From contig NW_017264194.1 in the NCBI RefSeq assembly GCF_001619985.1, forward strand, positions 992,001 through 1,056,000: DNA of 64,000 nt, given 5' to 3'. Each line of letters begins with the position of its first letter. Position 1 is the first letter of the stretch. The translations under genes were made by a program, and so were the position numbers. This DNA comes from Xylona heveae TC161. Taxonomy: Eukaryota > Ascomycota > Xylonomycetes > Xylonales > Xylonaceae. Of the stretch, positions 56,220-64,000 are shown one piece after another. The notes beneath the pieces are model-generated. The model made no database searches. It was not told the DNA's origin and saw nothing but the letters and a program-made list of their open reading frames with translations.

Positions 56220-58361
56220 ATGAGTTCAAGTTCATATTCCGCATGGCTTGACAAGAGGAACACTCTGACGGCTCAGCTGGAAGAGGACCCTTACAATCTT
56301 GTCATTTACAGCCAGCGATCCCACGTCTATGAAGAGCTGGGATATCCTGACCTCGCAGCCAGCGACGCCTATCGGGCCCTGCTGCTAAGCGATGAAGTGC
56401 AGGATGACTGCGGGGAATATTACGAGGACGCACGTGCGTCGTTTGAGAATTTTTTGAGAAGAGAGGGGTTGGGTTCTACAGCATCTGAAGATCACGAGAC
56501 CGGGTCAAATGCAGAGACATCCACTGGACTGGCGGAGAGATTGAATGGCGTTTCTTTTTCGTCTGCAGATCCTGATGCCAATGGGCAGGAGAAGGAGGAA
56601 ACGAACGACGAAGACGAAGACGAGGAAGAGGAAGAGGAAGAAGACGAAGAGGACGAAGAGGACGGCTTACCTGATGAACTCGTCGAGGAAAAAGTCAGCG
56701 AGTATGCACTGGACAGCTACAGAACCATTGCACGCAACCTCAAACACATAGGCTGCGCCAGGAGCGCTTTTGACTTTTGCAAGCGCGGGCTTTACGTTTT
56801 CCGAGGAGACCCGGTCATCTCTGCGCTCAAGCAGGAGATTATACAGGAACATTTCCCTTCTTCTTCTTCTTCTTCTTCTTCATCTTCCAGCGACAACACA
56901 ACGACTATCCCTGCCGACTTTGACCCAGATGATCTCCCCGAGAAAGGATCCGTCCGGAGAGAACTCTACCCGTGGAACAGCCACAAGCCGGACCGGTTTT
57001 CGGCCGAAAGTCTCGCATTCCTGAACGAGGAGATGCGCAAAGTTGCGCCGAAATGCGAGGTCCGCGTCAGTACGCTTCCGCTGCTCGGCAGCGCCGTGCA
57101 AGAAGGCGGCGAGGCCAAGCAGGATTCGGATTCGGATTCGAATTCGAATTCTACGACGACGACAACAACAGCAGCAGCAACTTCAATTCAGCAACTCGGC
57201 GTATTCGCCAAAGAAGACATTGCTCCCGGCGAAGTCTTTCTCAACGAAAACAGCTTGTTGACGGCGAATAACCGCCTGCACGAACCGCTCTGCGACGCGT
57301 GTAGTTCTGTCTTGCCTCATAATCTCCCGGCTGGTTCACTGTCTGCCGCTTTGGCCGGCGAACATCCCTCCAACTCTTTGTCCCTTTCCTCCTCCACCAC
57401 CACTGCTCCATCAGGCTCCTTTTCTCCCTCCTCCACATCCAACCCCACATCCTCTTCTCCTCCCTCCGCATCAGACCCCTCTTCTCCCTCCGCCTCCAAC
57501 CCCACAACGACAACAGCAGCAGACATCCCCTACTGCCCATCCTGCGACGACACCGTCTTCTGCAGCCGCACCTGCTACGACCTCGCCATGACGCACTACC
57601 ACCCCTCCGTGTGCGGCAAAGACGTCGACACCATCGCGCGGGACACCTCCGCCCGCGAGGCCGCCGACGCACTATACCTCCTGCTGCTGGGCCGGGCGCT
57701 CGCCATGGCCGAAACGACAGGCCACCACCCGCTGGAGCTCAAAGAAGTGAAATTCATCTGGGGCGACTTCACGTCCCCCGCGCACCCGGTCGACAGTCTC
57801 CCGTTCACCTTTGCCTCGAATATCCAGGGGCCCCTGCATATCCTCGAGAAGATGGATATCAACATCTTCACGGCCCTCGAGCGCTATGATACCTGGGTGC
57901 TCAATACCCTGTATGCAAAGTTTAGAGGCACCGCCTCGGCCCGTCTGAGTACCCGCGATGGACGCCCGGAAGTTTCGGCTGTCCATCCCATGTGGTGTCT
58001 TGCGAATCATAGCTGCGATCCGAATGTTAGCTGGGAGTGGGGCGGCAGTGTGCGCTTCTGGGCGCGTGAGAGGCGCGTGAAGTGGGGTGATGGGTTGGGT
58101 GACGGGGTGGGCGGTGGGGAGGGTGGTGGGAAAGCAGAAGCAGGTGGGGAGGGTAGTGGAAAAGGAGAAGCAGGTAGGGAGCAAAAAGAACAGACAGGCC
58201 GCATCGGCGGCGTCAAGGCCGGAGAGGAAATCATGAGTCACTACTGCGACGTCGATCTGGGCGTCCACGACCGAAGAGAATGGGCCGTCGGCGCGCTGGG
58301 CGGGCTGTGCATGTGTGAGCGCTGCGTGTGGGAGGACAAGCACACCGGCGAGACTGCATGA
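56220..58361 (+). CDS. TPR, MYND-like and SET domain protein
   Basis: A single exon from the ATG at 56220 encodes 713 aa. The N-terminal part has TPR-like helices (PYNLVIYSQRSHVYEELGYP, then SYRTIARNLKHIGCARSAFD) around an acidic run of Glu/Asp. The SET domain starts near GVFAKEDIAPGEVFLNENSL and continues after an insert to ANHSCDPNVSWEW and GEEIMSHYCDVD. The insert is a MYND-like zinc finger (CDAC...CPSCDDTVFCSRTC...HYHPSVC) split by about 65 residues of Ser/Thr/Pro repeats. A post-SET-like CMCERC lies near the end. This is the SMYD/Set5 type of lysine methyltransferase or demethylation-neutral SET protein; the substrate is unknown. A Gly/Glu-rich insertion separates the last two SET motifs. 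Trinucleotide runs code the Ser tract. Confidence 0.88.
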   Translation: MSSSSYSAWLDKRNTLTAQLEEDPYNLVIYSQRSHVYEELGYPDLAASDAYRALLLSDEVQDDCGEYYEDARASFENFLRREGLGSTASEDHETGSNAETSTGLAERLNGVSFSSADPDANGQEKEETNDEDEDEEEEEEEDEEDEEDGLPDELVEEKVSEYALDSYRTIARNLKHIGCARSAFDFCKRGLYVFRGDPVISALKQEIIQEHFPSSSSSSSSSSSDNTTTIPADFDPDDLPEKGSVRRELYPWNSHKPDRFSAESLAFLNEEMRKVAPKCEVRVSTLPLLGSAVQEGGEAKQDSDSDSNSNSTTTTTTAAATSIQQLGVFAKEDIAPGEVFLNENSLLTANNRLHEPLCDACSSVLPHNLPAGSLSAALAGEHPSNSLSLSSSTTTAPSGSFSPSSTSNPTSSSPPSASDPSSPSASNPTTTTAADIPYCPSCDDTVFCSRTCYDLAMTHYHPSVCGKDVDTIARDTSAREAADALYLLLLGRALAMAETTGHHPLELKEVKFIWGDFTSPAHPVDSLPFTFASNIQGPLHILEKMDINIFTALERYDTWVLNTLYAKFRGTASARLSTRDGRPEVSAVHPMWCLANHSCDPNVSWEWGGSVRFWARERRVKWGDGLGDGVGGGEGGGKAEAGGEGSGKGEAGREQKEQTGRIGGVKAGEEIMSHYCDVDLGVHDRREWAVGALGGLCMCERCVWEDKHTGETA

Positions 58362-58733
58362 TTGAGCCCGGATTCTTTTTTCCAACGGTGTTGACCAACG
58401 AGTGTTGATATTAGAATTAGGTAACTATACAACGAAAGTTTATGAGCCATTGCATGTCGCGATACTAGCACTCTTTTCTTTTCTTCTCCCCGGATGACAA
58501 AACTCTTTTCCCGAAAATAATTAATATACCTATACGCCGAAATAACCCGTGAACAGCAGCCAGGTAGAATGACGATGATATCGCTAGTGATTACCACCCA
58601 AGTAAGAGAGCCAGAAACCGTGTGTGGACCAGACACATATCCACATATCCCTGATTCCTCCAAGGCTTTCAACGCCTTTTTTCTTTTTGTTGTGTGTGAT
58701 TGACGCAGGAGGATAATCAGATACTCCAACGAC
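58362..58733. other. Convergent intergenic region
   Basis: About 370 bp between the SET gene stop and the flbE stop; 3' UTR sequence only. Confidence 0.55.
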
Positions 58734-59412
58734 TTACTTGCCGCCTCCAGCTCCGAGCCATTTCCGCAAGGCTCTTCTTGATTTCGTTCCCTATCGGCCA
58801 ACACTGTCAGCGCCCTCATTACCCAGAAGAGAAGAAGAAGAAGAAGTCCAAAAAGAGGGGAGCAAATACAAACAAATATTAAGAGTGTTAGAAGAGGGAA
58901 AAAAGAAAAAGAAAAAGAAAAAGAAAAAAAAATAAAAATAAAAATAAAAAAGTGTATACCTCATCATTCTCATCATTCTCATCATCATCAACCGTCATAC
59001 TCCGCTCCTCATCACCATTATACACCACAAACCAGCCTACTTTCTCCTTGGGGGCCAACTGGTCGCGCAGCTCGACCAGCGCGCCCCACTGCTCGGGGGG
59101 CACGCCCTCGCCCATGACCTCGGCGACATCGCAGCTGAGATTGCACGTGTGCACTTTATCCGCGACAAAGACGTAGGGCTGCGTGACGGCGTTGGTGGTC
59201 AGGTCCTTTTCGTCGTGCTGCTCGACGAGCCGCAGGTGCGGCAGCGAGGCCATGGTCTCGGGATACAGGTTGTGGAAGGACCCGATGATGGATTCGGAGG
59301 AGCCCGGCGCAATGGTCCATTCGGCGGCCGCGTCGTCGAGGTTCTGCAGGATGATGTGGATCCGGATGCTGGCGCGTGGCCACCGGAAGCCGTGCAGGAG
59401 ATAGACTGGCAT
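58734..59412 (-). CDS. flbE: Conidiation regulator FlbE-like protein
   Basis: Exon 1 (59412-58960) and exon 2 (58790-58734) encode 169 aa. The start MPVYLLHGFRWPRASIRIHI and the following ILQNLDDAAAEW are diagnostic of FlbE, an Aspergillus upstream developmental activator that works with FlbB at the hyphal tip to induce brlA. The second conserved block is ALVELRDQLAPKEKVGWFVV. The C-terminus ends in KSRRALRKWLGAGGGK after an acidic DDDENDENDE stretch. The last exon has only 19 codons and is separated by a 169-nt intron full of AAAAG/AAATA units. FlbE proteins in Aspergillus are about 200 aa, so this one is slightly short. A 1.86 kb upstream gap suits a developmental gene. Confidence 0.82.
58894..58952 (+). 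repeat. A-rich simple repeat in the flbE intron
   Basis: Runs of AAAAAG followed by AAAAAT units (about 55 bp, nearly pure A/G/T) lie directly next to the flbE donor site. Confidence 0.9.
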
Positions 59413-61274
59413 TTTTTTTTCTGCCCCTTCGGGAGAATGATGCTCCCCCTCACTTTTTTTGATTTCACCCAACTCAGGTAATTGAGGTGGTTGAGGGAAG
59501 GGATAAGGGAAAGGTTTTGATATAGTTCGCTCTGTCCAGAAGGTTCTCCGAGTCCGGAACAGCGTGTAGTCGGAGATGATGGTAAAAATCCCAGAGGATC
59601 TCCAGAAAGGAAACAAAGCGCCTCGAAAAATGGATCCAGGAAAAGGTATAGTGTGATAAGTAAAATTGACTGCAAGAGAACCAGATGGTTGGAAAAAATG
59701 TCAGAAGGCGATAGCTCCTCAGCGAAGGAATTCCGTGGTTGCGCCTGTGCCGAATGCCAGTTCGAATACACCAGGACACTCAACCCCGTCTGCCCCGGAA
59801 GAAGGCTTCGGAAATCAGAGCTTTCCCTTCGATCGAAAAGAAAAGGACAACTGTAATGGTGTCCAAGAAACGTCGTCGGTTTTTTAATAGTGAACAATGG
59901 ACAACCAATCAACCCCAATCGCCGCCGCGAGAGACTCTGGTTTTGCACACACAGAACCTTGCAGTAATCGAAAACGTAGAACAGAACAAATAGATGACCG
60001 TACGACAAGAACAGACGGACTATCCAGGAAACAAATGGAATGCAAGCAGAGGGGGAATATAAAGCAAAAAGTCCAAGGCTTAACGTCGTCAGAGCACAAG
60101 GTCTACTTGCGCCTCAACATTGCGACACAGAACAGAACATCCGTGACATTATACGCAATTGAATCAAGCTGAAAATAACAAGATAGAAATGTAGCGATTG
60201 AGTCTGTGCAGCAGCAGCAGCAGCTTCTCAACACGCGGGAGCAATCGCCGAAATAGCAAGTCTGATCGAAAGAGCTACAAACCGGGCTCAGATGGCGGTA
60301 GAGGGAGAGAAAGGAAGTGCTTCGTATTGGGGAGATGTTCGGGTATTATCCTTGGGACAGAAGATGCGAGAAAAAAGAGATGAGATGAGACAAAATGTGA
60401 TACAGTGATACTTTGTACAATGATATAAGAAAACGCACAAGAGAATCGAGTACCTCTGTATTTGTCTTGTGTCCTATCTGCACCTCATCGCATTGGGAAA
60501 TAACCCGGACATAACAGTACTCGATAGCTATATCCCCTAGTCATATCCCCTGTCGAACAAACAAACGAGCTATGCTTTCCCCCTGTTTCTCCCTTTTAAA
60601 AAGTGGAGAATTGGACCCCGTATTCCCCAACCTTTTTTCGGTCTTAACGCGCGGGTAAGGGCGGGTGTTACTACAGTGTGACATCCCACCCCCCGTTGAA
60701 ATGGGGTTGGCCCCACTAAATATAATTCTCCGAAATGCTGGAGCACAACTTTCAATGGGTCATGGACAACAATCTATAACCACAGGCAAGGGCAAATGCT
60801 GCATCACATGCAGTTAATTATCGGCTGTTACTGTGCAAAAGAAAGGCTACAGGATGCATAGATGAGTCAATTGGAAATTACACAGCGCGTAAATAAGACG
60901 ACTTCTGCTGATTCCTCAACATCCACGAAACTCGTCATCATTTCGATCTATAAAGTCGGTGTGACCCAGGTAGTCACTTCAGTGCGAATATTCAAAGAGA
61001 GAAAATGAAAGCGTATTTCTTCTGTTCAATCACACATAATCCGCCTCAAGCAGGCAGTTACTAAAGATATATTTGAGAAATGAGACGACAAAAAAGACAT
61101 CAACCAGATCAAAGATATTGTTGCCAAAAGGTTCGTAAAATTCATAAATTCATTCATGGCCAGAAATGCTCCTCACTTCTGGTAATATCAATCCGCGTTT
61201 AAGACATGAATGGCTGTCTCGCGGTCGGCATTCTTGCCTCCACGTTATCGACTGAAAATAACTCGCATGAGGAG
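59413..61274. promoter_or_regulatory. Long upstream region of flbE, no gene supported
   Basis: About 1.86 kb between flbE and the 3' end of the deaminase gene. It holds a CAG run near 60209-60223, a palindromic repeat candidate (listed separately) and many short open frames, none convincing. Confidence 0.45.
60605..60731. repeat. MITE-like imperfect palindrome (127 bp)
   Basis: The ends are GGAGAATT and AATTCTCC, exact inverted repeats. Further inward, CCCCAACC pairs with GGTTGGCC and GGGCGGGTGT with ACATCCCACCC, so the whole segment can fold as a long imperfect hairpin. No clear target-site duplication or gene is present. This fits a small non-autonomous DNA transposon or a structured non-coding element. 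Confidence 0.4.
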
Positions 61275-62745
61275 CTAGTCTTCGAGAGACTGCGCCAACC
61301 CACTCAGGTCCATGAACGGTGCAAGTGATGGCGCAGTGGTCGTGAGCCCACAGGTTGAGTCCGGATGAAGAGGTAATGCTGGTTTTTGACTGCGCATCTC
61401 CCTTTTCAAGTCTTCGCGGACCTTTTCGATCAGCTTCGACATTATCTTTTCCTGGGTTTGGAGATGCGTTATATCATTCTTTTGCGTGTCCGGGACGCGC
61501 CACGCCAAGTACAGCTTCTGATGGCTAGGCGGAGTGGTATAGCCATTTGGGTGGTTCGAGATGTAGTGATAGCACAAGTAGCATGCAGGCTTACTGCATC
61601 CGATATACTTGTCTCCGTCCAAGAAAACGGCCTTGTTCCGTTCAAAGTGGTCAATAAGCAGCAATTCTGCATGTACACGAGTCTGGACCTTGACCCCTGC
61701 GCAAAGTATCTTCTCCAATTCTGCTTCAGAGTGAAGTGATCGAAGGCGCTCATGGTACAGATCGCGTTGAGCATCGTTCGCTTTAAACATTCGATTCACA
61801 ACTCCTCCAATCTTGAGTTTCTTGGCAACCAATGGGATTTTTCGATCCTGGGCATGTGGCACGGTTCTGACTTTGAATCCATTGGCAAATTCTTGACGAA
61901 GAGAGATTGCAGCAGAGATCAAATGTCCCGAAACAGAGACAACCTTTCCCAGCTTATAATGAAAGCCAAAAAGCTTTTCAAAATCCTGTTCACGATGGCT
62001 TCCCGGTCCCGAGAGTCTCTTCACTTCTCTAAGAGCTGACGAGTTCCGTTCTGTATAACATTCACGAACTAGTTTGCCAAAGAGAGTGGTGTTCGTTGAC
62101 ATGTCATAGATGAGAACCAATTTATTCTGCATCCACAGCTCTAATTGAGCAAGGGGCGAATCGGGACACTCGTCGTCTGTGCTAGAGTTAGTGCTTGAAG
62201 CATGAAAAGAATGCGGTATTCTCAGCACCTTGATTTCGCCTTTCTTGTATCGAGCGCAGACATATCCCAAGGTATGTGGTCAATTGTGAAACATAGACAC
62301 GGAGTCGTGGGCGAAGGAAATGGATTACGTCTGCCAAGATCTTCTGAAAAACAGCGGTTTCCAAGTCTTTCAAACTGCCCGCATCAAGACTCGCCCAGGA
62401 AAGTTCTTCGAGATCTTTGAGGAGTTCCTTCGCGAAGGCTATCACTTCGGGTTGGACCCCGCGGTTGGCCGCCAACCAAACAGTGATTCCTTGCGGCGTC
62501 GGCTGTAAGGCAGCAGCTGTAACGAAATCTGGACATTTTTTGTAAGAACATAGATAAGCAATTCCATCAACGAATTTTCTTCGAGTTTGCACTCTGTTGG
62601 CGCTCGAATCTTCCTCATCTGAGCACCTCGGCTTTATCCGCTGACCTCGAACTTTACCAAATGCATGCAACAACACAGCTGGCTCATACAAGCGCTTCAG
62701 AAATTTTGTTCTCAATTGAGGGAGTTCTTGAGAGGAGGCAGCCAT
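61275..62745 (-). CDS. OTT_1508-type deaminase domain protein
   Basis: Modelled as exons 62745-62329 and 62243-61275 with an 85-nt intron (donor GTAATC, acceptor ACAAG), giving 461 aa from MAASSQELPQLRTKF. Frame changes between the two parts, so an intron or a frameshift must lie here; the intron is favoured. The N-terminal half is helical without known motifs. The deaminase core is at about 329-366: RVHAELLLIDHF supplies the His and Glu of an HAE motif, and CSKPACYLCYHY the two zinc-binding Cys. This matches the OTT_1508-like deaminase family (PF14441), common in fungi. The substrate, nucleic acid or nucleotide, is unknown. The C-terminal tail is charged helix, then Ser/Pro-rich. Confidence 0.72.
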
Positions 62746-63175
62746 TGGAATTATAATTGAGTACAAATAATATCTTCAATTTGTCGGTCTATCGTGTATC
62801 AATCGTTGGATATCTGAACAATGGGGGTCATGAGCAGTATAAATGAAATGCCTGCATTGAGCCTCTAGGCTATAGAAAAGGCCTTGCGCCATAGGCGTCC
62901 AGTCGCTTCCCTGCTGACCGAAATTTACGACGCCTTGAAGTGCTGTACAGAAAAAAAAATTAGCAGGGATATTGAAGCTGCGGTTCGATCCCAACCGCCC
63001 CAGCGGTGTATAAACAATGAGGAGAACGATTGCGACGAGCTCATTTACCCAATGACAACTGCCAACGGCATGTTCTTGGTGGAGGCTTGTGCTGCTCGTC
63101 GTGGCATTGGTGAGGCGAGGAGCGCGCAAGGCTGTCAGGCAACCATGCAGCCAAGGGTCATGGGGCCCGAGACAA
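62746..63175. other. Tandem intergenic region
   Basis: About 430 bp between the deaminase start and the dph5 stop; promoter and 3' UTR sequence only. The overlapping open frames at 62776-63246 have no support. Confidence 0.5.
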
Positions 63176-64000
63176 TTATTGCTTTCCTTCGTAATCCCTC
63201 TTCCAAACCTCATCAAACACGGCTACGTCGACTGCAAATTCCCTAATATAATCTCTTTCGAGATCGTGAACTCTGCTGCCTAAAAGGACAAGGCTGTGCA
63301 AAGGCTGTCCGAGGTCTGTCTCCGCCAATTGCTTCAAGGTGCCGGCGGCGAGTCTTTGATTGGGCGCCCCAACGCGTGCAGCACCTACAGCAAGGCTGTC
63401 TGGGCCATATGCGCCTTGCTTTCTATCCTCTTCGATTTCCAGCATTTGCGAAGCGCACTGTGCCACTGTCATGTATCGCGGTGACTCATACACAATCTTT
63501 CCTCGTGCCATCATCTCCAGCGATGGCTCCTTGACCTTGATATCGAGAAGCACAAGTGTGTGCAAGCCAATATTCCTGTTCTCAAGTACTCGGTCATACC
63601 AGGATGAGGGTTTCCAGTTCTCCGTAAAGAAGACCATCGACACGGTCTGTCCAAAATTGTATAATTGAAGTCCTGTGGCGCCGATGCCTGACATGATCGA
63701 AGCATTAGGCACCGTTTGGGTCGAGATATGCAGCTCTCGAGCTCGAAGAACGAGGTCTGTGTGCGTAGTCGCTCTACACAAAGTGGTCAGAAATGCATTG
63801 TAAGACGCCGCACAGATGCAGTAGGAAATGCTTCTGCGTACCCAAATGGATCCCCAACGACAAGAAAAGCAACATCAACCTTGTCGGCATCTGCCAAAAT
63901 CTCATCGCTAGAAGATTCGACCATTTCTCGATCGGCAATTATGACGGGGCGGCCATAGTAGGCTTCCTACTTCCCGAACCGCCGTAAGCTTCTTGACGAC
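63176..64000 (-). CDS. dph5: Diphthine methyl ester synthase Dph5 (partial, 5' end beyond window)
   Basis: Visible exons are 63966-63842 and 63773-63176; the N-terminal exon or exons lie past the right edge. The reading frame gives [15 protein letters not shown], then [15 protein letters not shown], and after the 68-nt intron [32 protein letters not shown], then [20 protein letters not shown]. These are the conserved blocks of Dph5, the AdoMet-dependent tetrapyrrole-methylase-fold enzyme. It methylates the ACP-histidine intermediate on eEF2 to diphthine methyl ester in diphthamide synthesis. The exon start at 63966 follows a TAG acceptor. Stop at 63176. Partial by position only; nothing suggests damage. 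Confidence 0.94.

Noticed and set aside
57672-58385. 237-aa minus-strand open frame opposite the SET gene
   Set aside because: Shadow of the SET coding exon in the complementary frame.
59897-60172. 91-aa open frame divergent from flbE
   Set aside because: It has an ATG but charged low-complexity composition, no splice signals and no recognised domain.
62989-63010. GGTTCGATCC word resembling a tRNA B box
   Set aside because: No complementary acceptor or anticodon arms around it.
1-64000. Secondary-metabolite cluster, CRISPR array or intact mobile element
   Set aside because: No PKS, NRPS, terpene synthase, transposase, reverse transcriptase or spaced repeat array was found; single enzymes present are not clustered.

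Overview
This looks like nuclear DNA of a filamentous ascomycete (Pezizomycotina), most likely Eurotiomycetes or close to them. Genes have short GT-AG introns of about 50-240 nt and alternate freely between strands. Two lineage markers are an FlbE-type conidiation regulator and a TALE homeobox/C2H2 regulator. The order Eurotiomycetes is inference; no species is proposed. No operons, CRISPR arrays or intact transposons were seen.

Layout, left to right. 1-258: tail of an unidentified plus-strand reading frame. 1098-1843 (-): E2 ubiquitin ligase partner Rad6, divergent from 2914-4890 (+) bleomycin hydrolase. 5668-7000 (-): Gpi8, then 7603-9926 (-) a 5'-nucleotidase-like phosphatase and 10781-12838 (-) a histidine phosphatase. 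14051-16724 (+): Cdc45, with MluI-box (MCB) sequences upstream, convergent with 17736-18663 (-) a CCDC124/Oxs1 protein. 19301-20149 (-): conserved orphan. 21154-22415 (-): Fe(II)/2OG dioxygenase-like protein. 22416-24219: gene-poor AT-rich block with a possible solo LTR remnant. 24220-26643 (+): intronless 807-aa orphan with a HicA-like C-terminus. 27566-30585 (+): F-box protein. 31489-34872 (-): tRNA m5C methyltransferase (Trm4/Ncl1), divergent from 35460-37420 (+) mitochondrial DEAD-box helicase. 38734-41427 (-): homeobox/C2H2 factor with a 2.5 kb upstream gap. 43981-45013 (-): membrane-associated orphan. 45926-46038 (+): intron-bearing tRNA-Glu(CTC). 46649-47846 (-): single-pass membrane orphan. 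48785-50426 (+): Zn2Cys6 regulator, convergent with 50842-52890 (-) amidase. 54853-55347 (+): CYSTM stress peptide. 56220-58361 (+): TPR-MYND-SET protein. 58734-59412 (-): FlbE. 61275-62745 (-): OTT_1508-type deaminase. 63176-64000 (-): Dph5, cut by the right edge.

Most genes are housekeeping: ubiquitin, GPI anchoring, replication, tRNA modification, diphthamide, mitochondrial RNA. The more unusual content is the 807-aa orphan beside the AT-rich block, the OTT_1508-type deaminase, the homeobox protein with an extra Zn2Cys6-spaced cysteine set, and the regulator/amidase pair. Several splice models here (CYSTM, membrane orphan, deaminase, FlbE last exon) were built by hand from splice signals. 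No single strong undescribed system was found; the best leads are listed as findings.
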